Source: CAWEBF01 sp963807235
GTDB taxonomy: Bacteria > Acidobacteriota > Vicinamibacteria > Vicinamibacterales > UBA2999
Length of the DNA stretch: 64,000 bases
Direction of reading: 5' to 3'
NCBI GenBank assembly: GCA_963807235.1
Contig: CAWEBF010000006.1
Coordinates: 62,001-126,000 of the forward strand
The position numbers were made by a program, and so were the translations under genes. The notes under the pieces were generated by a model. It did not search any database and was not told the origin of the DNA. It worked only from the letters and a program-made list of their open reading frames with translations. This document shows, piece after piece, positions 10,109 to 18,539 of the stretch (position 1 is its first letter; each line of letters starts with the position of its first letter).

Positions 10109-12919
10109 ATGCACCAGAAAAACGCCGCTCTCGACGCTCCTCTGGTCAGCTTTACCCTCAACGGCCGCAAGGTCGTCGCGCCGGCGGACCAGAACCTGCT
10201 GCAGGCCGCGCAGCACCACGGGATCGACGTGCCCCGCCTCTGCTACATGGAAGGGATGCGCGCCGACGGCAACTGCCGCACGTGCATGGTGGAGATCAAG
10301 GGCGAGCGCGTGCTGGCGCCGTCGTGCTGCCGCTACCCGAAAGACGGCATGGAGGTGATCACCGACAGCCCGCGGGCCGTGACCAGCCAGAAGATGTCGA
10401 TCGAGCTGCTGCTGTCGGACATCCCGGAAACGTCGTACACGCTCGATTCCGAGCTCGACTTCTGGGCCAAGAAGCTCCAGATCGGCAAGCCGCGGTTCGC
10501 CTCCCGCCACCAGCCGGCCGAGGACCTCTCGCACCCCGCGATGGCCGTGCACCTCGACGCCTGCATCCAGTGCAAGCGCTGCGTGCGCGCGTGCCGTGAA
10601 GAACAGGTGAACGACGTCATCGGCTACGCGTTCCGCGGCGGCCACTCGAAGATCGTGTTCGACCTCGACGACCCGATGGGCAACTCGACGTGCGTCGCCT
10701 GCGGCGAGTGCGTCCAGGCCTGCCCCACGGGCGCGCTGATGCCGGCGCGCGACGCCGCGATGGTGGTGCCCGACAAGACCGTGGATTCGGTGTGCCCCTA
10801 CTGCGGCGTCGGCTGCCAGCTGACCTACAACGTCAGGGACAACAAGATCCTGTACGTCCAGGGCCGTGATGGCCCGGCCAACTCCAGCCGCCTGTGCGTG
10901 AAGGGCCGTTACGGTTTCGACTACGTCCAGCACCGCCACCGGCTGACGAAGCCGCTGATCCGGAAACCCGGCATCCCCAAGCACAAGGACTTCACCGTCG
11001 AGCCCGACAAGTGGCACGAGGTGTTCCGCGAAGCGACGTGGGAAGAGGCGCTGGAAGTCGCCGCGAAGGGCCTGCGTGACATCCGTGACACCCACGGCAA
11101 GCGTGCGCTGGCGGGCTTCGGCTCCGCCAAGGGCACCAACGAAGAGGCGTACCTCTTCCAGAAGCTCGTGCGGACCGGCTTTGGCTCCAACAACGTGGAC
11201 CACTGCACGCGGCTGTGTCACGCATCGAGCGTGGCCGCGCTCATGGAAGGCATCAACTCGGGCGCCGTCTCCAACCAGGTCCGTGACGTGGCCAACGCCG
11301 AGGTGATCTTCCTCATCGGCGCCAACCCGACCGTCAACCATCCAGTGGCTGCCACGTTCATCAAGAACGCCGCGAAGGCAGGCGTCAAGCTGATCGTCGC
11401 CGATCCGCGCAAAGGGGATCTGGCGCGGCACGCCACGTACAACCTGCAGTTCAACGCCGACACCGACGTGGCGCTGCTGAACGCGATGCTGCACGTCATC
11501 GTCACCGAGGGCCTTGTGGACGAGGCTTTCGTCCGCGACCGTACGTCGGGGTACGCCGAGCTGGCCGAAAACATCACGAAGTTCTCGCCCGAGGCCATGG
11601 CGCCCATCTGCGGCATCGACGCGCAGACGATCCGCGAGGTCGCGCGCCTCTACGCCACGTCGAAGGCGTCGATCATCCTCTGGGGCATGGGCATCTCGCA
11701 GCACGTCCACGGCACCGACAACGCGCGCTGCCTGATCGCGCTGGCGCTCTCCACCGGCCAGATCGGCAAGCCTGGCTCGGGCCTGCACCCGCTGCGCGGC
11801 CAGAACAACGTGCAGGGCGCGTCCGACTCGGGCCTGATCCCGATGTTCTACCCGGACTACCAGCGCGTGAACGTGCCCGAGGCGCGGGAGCGGTTCGAGA
11901 CGCTCTGGCAGACCGAACTCGATCCGAATCCGGGGCTGACCGTCGTGGAGATCATGAACGCCGCGAAAAAGGGCGAGATTCGCGGCATGTACATGATGGG
12001 CGAAAACCCGGCGATGTCGGACCCCGACGTCGATCACGCGCGCGAGGCGCTGGCGGTGATGGATCACCTGGTCGTCCAGGACATCTTCCTCACCGAGACG
12101 GCGTATCTCGCCGACGTGGTACTGGCGGCGACGGCCTGGCCCGAGAAGGTGGGCACGGTCACGAACACCGATCGCATGGTGCAGCTTGGCCGCAAGGCAA
12201 TCGAGCCGCCAGGCGACGCGAAAGAGGACTTCTGGCTGCTGGTGGAGCTGGCGCGGCGGATGGGCCTCGACTGGCGATACACGCACCCGCGCGAGGTGTT
12301 CAACGAGATGCGGCTGTGCATGGACTCGATCGCCGGCATCACCTGGGAACGACTGGAGGGCGAGTCGTCGGTCACCTACCCGTGCGTCAAGGAAGGCGAC
12401 CCTGGCGATCCCGTGGTGTTCATCGAGAACTTCCCGACGCCAAGCGGCCGCGCGAAGTTCGTGCCGGCCGATCTGATCTCCGCGGCCGAGCGGCCCGACG
12501 CCGAATACCCGCTGGTGCTGATCACGGGCCGGCAGCTGGAGCACTGGCACACGGGGTCGATGACGCGGCGCTCGTCGAATCTGGACTACATCGAGCCGGA
12601 ACCCGTGGCCTCCGTGCATCCGCTCGACCTGGATACGTTGGGCATCGCCCCCGGCGGGACGCTGACCATCAAGTCGAGGAGAGGCAGCATCTCGTTGTAC
12701 GCGCGCGCCGACGACGGCATGCCGCGCGGCGCCGTATTCGTGCCCTTCTGCTACTACGAAGCCGCCGCCAACATACTGACCAACCCGGTGCTCGATCCGT
12801 TCGGCAAGATCCCGGAGTTCAAGTACTGCGCGATCAAAGTGACTGCCGGCGGCGAGGTGCCCGAACGCTTCAGTTTCGGCGGGGGACAGATTCTCGAGGG
12901 AGCCGTTCCGGCGCATTAG
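10109..12919 (+). CDS. fdhA: Formate dehydrogenase catalytic alpha subunit (Mo/W, Cys type)
   Basis: A 936-residue FdsA/FdhF-type enzyme oxidising formate to CO2, or the reverse. In order: a [2Fe-2S] plant-ferredoxin-like domain (about 12-95, 'CYMEGMRADGNCRTCMVE'); a His/Cys cluster segment; two [4Fe-4S] clusters ('CIQCKRCVRACREE' near 151 and 'CVACGECVQACPTGA'); the molybdopterin-type [4Fe-4S] site ('VCPYCGVGCQL' near 229); the bis-MGD domain; and a C-terminal dinucleotide-binding domain ('TGRQLEHWHTGSMTRRS'). The metal ligand position in 'DHCTRLCHASSV' (near 370) is Cys, so no selenocysteine is needed. It is downstream of the fused FdsGB gene by 4 nt and upstream of cofactor genes. Intact frame throughout. 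Confidence 0.93.
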   Translation: MHQKNAALDAPLVSFTLNGRKVVAPADQNLLQAAQHHGIDVPRLCYMEGMRADGNCRTCMVEIKGERVLAPSCCRYPKDGMEVITDSPRAVTSQKMSIELLLSDIPETSYTLDSELDFWAKKLQIGKPRFASRHQPAEDLSHPAMAVHLDACIQCKRCVRACREEQVNDVIGYAFRGGHSKIVFDLDDPMGNSTCVACGECVQACPTGALMPARDAAMVVPDKTVDSVCPYCGVGCQLTYNVRDNKILYVQGRDGPANSSRLCVKGRYGFDYVQHRHRLTKPLIRKPGIPKHKDFTVEPDKWHEVFREATWEEALEVAAKGLRDIRDTHGKRALAGFGSAKGTNEEAYLFQKLVRTGFGSNNVDHCTRLCHASSVAALMEGINSGAVSNQVRDVANAEVIFLIGANPTVNHPVAATFIKNAAKAGVKLIVADPRKGDLARHATYNLQFNADTDVALLNAMLHVIVTEGLVDEAFVRDRTSGYAELAENITKFSPEAMAPICGIDAQTIREVARLYATSKASIILWGMGISQHVHGTDNARCLIALALSTGQIGKPGSGLHPLRGQNNVQGASDSGLIPMFYPDYQRVNVPEARERFETLWQTELDPNPGLTVVEIMNAAKKGEIRGMYMMGENPAMSDPDVDHAREALAVMDHLVVQDIFLTETAYLADVVLAATAWPEKVGTVTNTDRMVQLGRKAIEPPGDAKEDFWLLVELARRMGLDWRYTHPREVFNEMRLCMDSIAGITWERLEGESSVTYPCVKEGDPGDPVVFIENFPTPSGRAKFVPADLISAAERPDAEYPLVLITGRQLEHWHTGSMTRRSSNLDYIEPEPVASVHPLDLDTLGIAPGGTLTIKSRRGSISLYARADDGMPRGAVFVPFCYYEAAANILTNPVLDPFGKIPEFKYCAIKVTAGGEVPERFSFGGGQILEGAVPAH

Positions 12920-12936
12920 GGCGTGCCGCCGCCTCT

Positions 12937-13010
12937 GGCTTTAGGCTCTTGGCTTTAGGCTTTAGGGCAGAAGTCTTTCCCAGAGCCTAGAGCCCAGCAG
13001 CCCAGAGCCA
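12937..13010. repeat. Heptanucleotide array, forward (GGCTTTA) then inverted (AGAGCCN)
   Basis: Forward units GGCTTTA, GGCTCTT, GGCTTTA and GGCTTTA (12937-12964) are followed by the opposite-strand type: AGAGCCT, AGAGCCC, an 8-nt AGCAGCCC, and AGAGCCA (12982-13010). The two halves can pair imperfectly into a hairpin. It fills almost the whole gap between fdhA and moeA and touches the moeA start. Confidence 0.8.
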
Positions 13011-14249
13011 GTGGATCACCACCACGACGTTCGGATGCAAGGCTTTGCCAGCCGCACCACTGTGCGCGCGGCGTTGAAGCAGCTGGACGCGCTGCTGCGC
13101 CTGTTGCCGGCCGAAACCATCCCCCTCCACGAGGCCGCCGGCCGCGTCCTCGCAAGCGCCATCGTCAGCACCGTGGACGTGCCCGGCTTCGACCGGGCCA
13201 CGATGGACGGCTACGCCGTGGTGTCCGAGTCCACCGAAGGCGCGACGCCCTACAACCGCGTGCCGCTGGCCGTGGCGGGCGACTCGCTGCCGGGATCGCC
13301 GTTCGGCGCGCACTGTCTGCCGGGCGCCGCGGTTCGCATCATGACCGGGGCGCCCATGCCCGCCGGCAGCGACGCCGTGCTGCCGGCCGAGTGGGTCGAA
13401 GCGGAGCCCGGCTCGCACGCACGCGTGATGGCGATCGCCAGCGTCTCGCCGGGCAAGAACGTCGGCCTGCGAGGGGAGGATATCGTCAGCGGCACGGCTG
13501 TGCTCGGCGCCGGCCGCGCATTGCGCCCGCAGGATCTCGGCGTGATGAGCTCGATCGGGCTCGGCGCTGTCCCCGTGATCCGCAGGCCGCGGGTCCGCCT
13601 GGTGGTCACGGGCAATGAGCTGCTGCCAGCGGGCTCGGCGCCGCGCGACTTCCACATCGCCGATGCGAACGGGCCGATGCTGGCCGCGCTCGTCGCGCGC
13701 GACGGCGGCATCGTGGACTTTCCCGGTCTCGTGCCCGACGAGCCACGCGCCATCCTGGACGCGTTGCGCGCCGACGCGGACGTGGTGATTGTCTCGGGCG
13801 GGTCGAGCGTCGGCGTGGAAGACCACGCCCCCATCCTCCTGGCCGAGCACGGGACGCTGGCGGTCCACGGCGTGGCGATGCGGCCCAGCAGCCCGACTGG
13901 CTTTGGCACGCTGGGAGACGCGCTGGTGTTCCTGCTGCCAGGAAACCCCGTCTCGGCGCTGTGCGCCTACGACTTCTTCGCCGGGCGGGCCATCCGCGCG
14001 CTGGGCGGCCGGCCGACGGCGTGGCCGTACGTCCAGGCCCGCGGCACGCTGACGCGCAAGCTCAGCTCACCGATCGGCCGGCTGGACTACGCCCGGGTGC
14101 GGCTGGAGCAGGGCCGCGTGGACCCGTTGTCGATTTCCGGCGCCTCGCTGCTCTCGTCCACGACCAGGGCCGACGGCTTCGTGATCGTGGACGACGACAG
14201 CGAAGGGTTTCCGGCCGGCGCCGACGTAGACGTCTGGCTCTATGACTGA
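13011..14249 (+). CDS. moeA: Molybdopterin molybdenumtransferase MoeA
   Basis: Inserts molybdate (or tungstate) into adenylylated molybdopterin. The 412-residue protein shows the MoeA order: an N-terminal linker with 'DVPGFDRATMDGYAV', domain III 'GAAVRIMTGAPMPAGSDAV', the MPT-binding domain 'VRLVVTGNELLPAGS' and 'VIVSGGSSVG', and 'LPGNPVSALCAY' before the C-terminal beta domain. The start is a GTG at 13011 with no Shine-Dalgarno, because a heptamer array abuts it. I keep it because 'DVRMQGFASRTTV' looks like the conserved MoeA N-terminus, but ATG at 13035 is possible. The next moeA-like gene starts 8 nt before this stop, indicating one operon. Confidence 0.9.
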   Translation: MDHHHDVRMQGFASRTTVRAALKQLDALLRLLPAETIPLHEAAGRVLASAIVSTVDVPGFDRATMDGYAVVSESTEGATPYNRVPLAVAGDSLPGSPFGAHCLPGAAVRIMTGAPMPAGSDAVLPAEWVEAEPGSHARVMAIASVSPGKNVGLRGEDIVSGTAVLGAGRALRPQDLGVMSSIGLGAVPVIRRPRVRLVVTGNELLPAGSAPRDFHIADANGPMLAALVARDGGIVDFPGLVPDEPRAILDALRADADVVIVSGGSSVGVEDHAPILLAEHGTLAVHGVAMRPSSPTGFGTLGDALVFLLPGNPVSALCAYDFFAGRAIRALGGRPTAWPYVQARGTLTRKLSSPIGRLDYARVRLEQGRVDPLSISGASLLSSTTRADGFVIVDDDSEGFPAGADVDVWLYD

Positions 14250-16225
14250 CCCCGTCGCCAAGGGCTTCGGTGGGCCAGGGCAGGAGCAGTTCCTGCAGGT
14301 CCTCGATCGGGACGAGGCCGAGCGCCGCTTTCGCGCGGCGGTGGATGCCTCGCCTCGCGGCATCGAGCACGTCGCGCTCGACGGCGCCCTGGGACGCGTG
14401 CTCGCCGCCGACGTGGTGTCGCCGGTGGACGTGCCGTCGTTCGACCGCTCGAACGTGGACGGCTTCGCCGTGGTGGCGGCCGACACCTTCGGCGCGTCGG
14501 AAGAGGTGCCCCGCCGCGTGCGCCTCGCCGCCGAGGTGCTTCACACAGGGATCGTGCCGGCCACCGCCGTACACCCCGGCCATGCCGTGGCCATCGCCAC
14601 GGGCGGCATGATCCCGCGCGGCGCCGATGCCGTCGTGATGGTGGAGGACGCCGACGGCGTCGGGCTGGCGGGGGACCCCGACGCCGTCGGGTACGAACTG
14701 CGGATACGCCGCGCGATCACCGCCGGCAGCGGGGTGTCGTTTGCCGGCACCGACATCACTTCTGGCGAAACGGTTCTGCGCCGGGGCCGGGTCCTGACCA
14801 GCCGCGACACGGGCGTCCTGGCCGCGATCGGCGTGGACGGCGTGGACGTGTGGCGCCGGCCCGTGGTGGCCATCATGTCCACGGGCGACGAGATCATCGC
14901 GCCGGGCCAGCCGATGCAGCCCGCGCGGGTCTACGACTCGAACGCCCAGGTGCTCGCCGACGCCGTGCGCGAGCTGGGCGGCGAGCCCCGGCGTTTCGGG
15001 ATCGTGGCCGACGACGCCGCCGCGCTGCGCGCCGCCGTGCGCGACGCCATGGCCGCGGCCGACGTGGTGCTGCTCTCGGGGGGGACCAGCAAGGGCGCGG
15101 GCGACGTCTCGTACCGCGTGGTCGCCGAGCTGACAAACCCAGGCATCGTGGCGCACGGCGTGGCGCTGAAGCCCGGCAAGCCCATTTGCCTCGCCGTGTC
15201 GGACGGCCGGCCGGTGGTCGTGCTGCCGGGGTTCCCCACCTCGGCCATCTTTACGTTCCACGAGTTCGTGGCGCCCGTGATCGCCGCCATGTCGGGGCGC
15301 AGCGTCGGCCCGGCGGGCCAGGTGCAGGCGCGGCTGGCTGTCCGCGTGAACAGCGAGATCGGGCGCACGGAGTACCTGCTGGTCGGCCTCGTGGATGCGG
15401 CGGCGGGATCGGGTGACACGTCGCTCGCGGCATATCCCATGGGCCAGGGGTCGGGCAGCGTGACGACGTTCAGCCGCGCCGACGGGTTCACGACCATCGG
15501 CCGGCACGAGGAGATCGTGCCGGCGGGCGCGACCGTCACCGTCCAGCTGCTCGGCCGGGAGCTGCAGCTGCCGGATCTGGTCGTCATCGGCAGCCACTGC
15601 GTCGGCCTCGACTACCTGCTGGGCGTGCTGGAGCGCGGGGACGTACGCTCGAAGTTTCTCGCCGTGGGCAGCATGGCCGGGCTGGACGCGGCCACGCGCG
15701 GCGAGTGCGACGTGGCCGGCATTCACCTGCTCGACCCGTCCACCGGCGAGTACAACCGGCCCTTCATCACGCCGGGGCTCGAACTGATCCCCGGGTACGG
15801 ACGCCTGCAGGGACTCGTCTTTCGACACGGCGACGCTCGTTTCGAAGGCCGCACGCCGGCCGACGCCATCGCCACGGCAGTCGCCGATCCCGGCTGCGTG
15901 ATGGTGAATCGCAACGCCGGCAGCGGCACCAGGGCGCTCATCGACCGGCTGCTCGGGGGCACGCGCCCTCCCGGTTACGCGGTGCAGCCGCGCAACCACA
16001 ACGCCGTGGCCGCCGCGGTGGTCCAGGGCCGCGCCGATTGGGGCGTGACGCTCGACATCATCGCGCGTGCCAACGGGTTGGGATTCATCCCGGTCCAGCA
16101 CGAGCAGGACCGATTTCGTGGTGCCCACCGCGCGCGCCGGACGGCCGGGCGTGAAAGCGTTTCTGGCGCGCCTGGCCGATCCCGCGACGCGCGAGGCGCT
16201 GGCACGCCTGGGCATGAAGCCGTGA
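14242..16225 (+). CDS. moeA: MoeA fused to a substrate-binding-like (PBP) domain (frameshifted)
   Basis: A second MoeA paralogue of about 660 residues. Residues 1-425 repeat the MoeA pattern ('DVPSFDRSNVDGFAVV', 'AIATGGMIPRGADAV', 'VAIMSTGDEIIAPG', 'VVLLSGGTSKGAGD', 'VVLPGFPTSAIF'). Residues 430-660 are a LysR/ModA-like binding domain ('DLVVIGSHCVGLDYLLGVL', 'NRNAGSGTRALIDRLL', 'DWGVTLDIIARANGLGFIP'), a fusion known in archaea and some bacteria. A one-base break near 16110 moves the frame; the proper end is 'DFVVPTARAGRPGVKAFLARL...LARLGMKP', stopping at 16225. The stop overlaps the mobA GTG by 4 nt. Two MoeA copies beside AOR and formate dehydrogenase may reflect separate handling of Mo and W (inference). 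Confidence 0.88.
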
Positions 16226-16827
16226 CGGCCGCGAGGGCGGGCGGCATCGTGCTGTGCGGCGGCAAGTCCAGCCGCATGGGCACGTCGAAGGCGCTCCTGC
16301 CCTTCGGTCCCGAAACCATGCTGCAGCGGGTGCTCCGACTCCTCGGCGGCGTGGTGGCGCCGATCGTCGTGGTGGCCGCGGTCGATCAGGAACTGCCGCC
16401 GCTCCCGACCGGTGTGCTGGTCGCACGAGACGAGCGGGAGGGACGGGGCCCGCTGCAAGGCCTCTCGGCCGGTCTCAAGGCGCTGCCGCCGCACGTGGAG
16501 GCCGCCTACGTGACGAGCTGCGATGTGCCGCTGCTCGTGCCGGCGTTCGTCACGCAGATGCTCGACTTCGCCCGCGACCACGACGTCGCCTTGATGGAGA
16601 TCGACGGCTTCGCGCACCCGCTGTCGGCTGTCTACCGCCGCGACGTGCTGCCGCGTGTGGACGACCTGCTGGCGCAGGATCGGTTGCGCCCCGTCTTTCT
16701 CTTCGACATGGTGCGGACGCGACGCGTGACGCCACCGGAGATCACCGCCGACCCCGATCTGCTGACGCTGCGAAACCTGAACACCCGCGAGGAATACGAG
16801 CAGGCACTCGAGCTCGCGGGCTTCTGA
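16222..16827 (+). CDS. mobA: Molybdenum cofactor guanylyltransferase MobA
   Basis: Transfers GMP from GTP to Mo-molybdopterin, making the MGD cofactor that formate dehydrogenase needs. It is 201 residues, normal for the family. The nucleotide-binding loop is 'GIVLCGGKSSRMGTSKALL', with 'SCDVPLL' for the metal-binding Asp and the C-terminal 'LRNLNTREEYEQAL'. The GTG at 16222 overlaps the upstream stop as GTGA. It is the last gene of the fdh-moeA-moeA-mobA operon and convergent with the hydrolase gene 13 nt away. Confidence 0.92.
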   Translation: MTAARAGGIVLCGGKSSRMGTSKALLPFGPETMLQRVLRLLGGVVAPIVVVAAVDQELPPLPTGVLVARDEREGRGPLQGLSAGLKALPPHVEAAYVTSCDVPLLVPAFVTQMLDFARDHDVALMEIDGFAHPLSAVYRRDVLPRVDDLLAQDRLRPVFLFDMVRTRRVTPPEITADPDLLTLRNLNTREEYEQALELAGF

Positions 16828-16840
16828 CCTTCAGGGCGGC

Positions 16841-17572
16841 TCAGCAATGGCAGGCGAGCAGCAGTTCGCTCAGTGCGTCAGGCGTCTCCGCCTGCGCGTC
16901 GTGCCCGGCCAGCAGTTCGTGGTACCCCCAGCCCTCCCGGCGGGCGCGTGCCGCAAACGGTTCGAACACCGATCGGGCCGGATAGTGCTCCTTGACGCTG
17001 GCGATGTAGGTTCGTAAAAGCGCACCTGCCGCGCCGGTCGACGCCTCAACCGGCTGCTCGAAACATCGGATTGTGAAGTCGCACAGCCGCGCCTTGACGA
17101 ACTCGCGCGCCGGACCGTCCTCGAGGCCCCACAAGTCCATCAGGCGATCGTTCGGCCGCATCCGCCAGCCGCCTCCGTCGGCCGCCAGGTTCAGGAAGGT
17201 GTCGCGCGTCGGTTGCGGCAGAAGATCCATTCCGGCTTGACCGTGATCCGGCACCAGCGCGTCCACGTAGACGAGATGAGCGATGCGGTCCCCTGCGCGC
17301 TCGGCGACGCCGGTAATAATCATGCCGGCGTAGCTGTGGCCCACGAGAACCACATCGTTGAGGTTCTCGCGCTCCAGCAGCGAGACGATGTCGGCGACAT
17401 GAGTGTCGAGCGCGACGGTCTCCGACAGGGCTGCGGCGTTGGTGCCCAAGCCCGTCAGCGTCGCGACAATCACGCGCCGTCCGCCCTTTCGCAGCCGCGG
17501 CGCGACCAGGTCCCAGGTGGCCGCGCTCTGGAAAGCTCCGTGGACGAGCACGAATGGCGATTGAGCATTCAT
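16841..17572 (-). CDS. Alpha/beta-hydrolase (EstC-like esterase)
   Basis: A 243-residue cytoplasmic hydrolase. The oxyanion motif is 'LVHGAF' (residue 11), the nucleophile elbow 'GHSYAG' (Ser80), an acidic residue lies in 'VYVDALVPDHG', and the catalytic His is probably in 'LLAGHDAQ' near the end. It resembles the short esterases annotated as EstC or pyrethroid-hydrolase-like. Natural substrate unknown. It lies 10 nt downstream of the NmrA-like gene on the same strand, with an AGGAAGGG ribosome-binding site. Confidence 0.85.
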   Translation of the reverse strand: MNAQSPFVLVHGAFQSAATWDLVAPRLRKGGRRVIVATLTGLGTNAAALSETVALDTHVADIVSLLERENLNDVVLVGHSYAGMIITGVAERAGDRIAHLVYVDALVPDHGQAGMDLLPQPTRDTFLNLAADGGGWRMRPNDRLMDLWGLEDGPAREFVKARLCDFTIRCFEQPVEASTGAAGALLRTYIASVKEHYPARSVFEPFAARARREGWGYHELLAGHDAQAETPDALSELLLACHC

Positions 17573-17582
17573 CGCACCCTTC

Positions 17583-18470
17583 CTACGCTCGGGCGAGCTG
17601 CTGTGTGATGTAGTCGCGCACCGACGTCATCTGAAACGGGAACAGGCGGCTGCTTGCCGTCGTGTCGATGGCGTCGCCGCGCGCGCACTGGAGCATGAGC
17701 CCGGCAAATGACTTCTGCAGGGAATCGGCGGCCGCGTGCATCTGCGACTCGAGCGCTGCCTCTGGGACGTTCTCGGTCGTGATCTCCCCCGCTCCCGCCA
17801 CTTCGAACATCCGCACGACCTCGCGCGGACTGAGGGCTTGCGGCCCCCCAAGCTCGACGACGGTGTCGCGTGCGGCCGGTTCGCTCACCGCGGCAGCCGC
17901 GGCCCTTGCCACATCCCGAAAGGAGATCCAGCTGATTGGCTGCGCGCCGTCGCCGTACAACCGGACCTTCCCGTTGGCCGCGTCGAAGCCAAGCGCAGGC
18001 GTCAGCCACACCTCCATGAAGTAGGACGCCTGGAGAATCGTGTAGGCCATGCCGGATGCCGCGATCGCTTGTTCTACCGCCCGTTTGGCCTCGGTCAGCG
18101 GATAGCGAAGTCGTGGATTGTCTCTGAACGACACGAACACGAAGTGCTCTACCTCAGCCGCGCGCGCCGCTTTCACCAGCGTTAGCTGCCCGTCGCGGTC
18201 CACGGTGTCGATGGAATCGCCCGCCTGCCGCGAGAGTGTCGAGGACGCAGTGGACACGACCGATTGCGTGGAGGCGCAGGCAGTGGCCAGCGACGCGGCA
18301 TCTTTGAGATCGCCCTCGACGATCTCGACGCCCAGCCGCTCCAGCTCCGCGCGCTTCCCTGGATCGGCCGTGGGCCGCACCAGGGCCCGCACCGGACGGC
18401 CTGCTTCAATGAGCCGGCGACAGATGTCCTGCCCCACCAGACCGGTCGCCCCAACAACGAGTGTCTTCAT
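17583..18470 (-). CDS. NmrA-like NAD(P)-binding protein (atypical SDR)
   Basis: A 295-residue Rossmann protein. The dinucleotide loop is 'VVGATGLVGQDI' at the N-terminus, followed by 'VRALVRP' after the second strand. Later strands include 'EHFVFVSFRDN' and 'GMAYTILQASYFME', typical of the NmrA/TMR atypical SDR group, which often senses or reduces quinones. No classical YxxxK active site is evident. A good AGGAGGG ribosome-binding site precedes the ATG. It is probably co-transcribed with the downstream hydrolase. Confidence 0.85.
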   Translation of the reverse strand: MKTLVVGATGLVGQDICRRLIEAGRPVRALVRPTADPGKRAELERLGVEIVEGDLKDAASLATACASTQSVVSTASSTLSRQAGDSIDTVDRDGQLTLVKAARAAEVEHFVFVSFRDNPRLRYPLTEAKRAVEQAIAASGMAYTILQASYFMEVWLTPALGFDAANGKVRLYGDGAQPISWISFRDVARAAAAAVSEPAARDTVVELGGPQALSPREVVRMFEVAGAGEITTENVPEAALESQMHAAADSLQKSFAGLMLQCARGDAIDTTASSRLFPFQMTSVRDYITQQLARA

Positions 18471-18539
18471 GATGACCCTCCTGCAACCCAGCTTGCCGCA
18501 GCGGTGGGCCGTGGGGGAGTAACGGTTACCGTAACACCG

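Noticed and set aside
11195..11240. Selenocysteine in formate dehydrogenase
   Set aside because: The metal-ligand codon in 'CTRLCHASS' is TGT (Cys), not TGA, and the frame is open throughout.
14062..16617. An 851-codon minus-strand frame opposite the moeA genes
   Set aside because: Same antisense effect; the plus strand has two complete MoeA proteins with all motifs.
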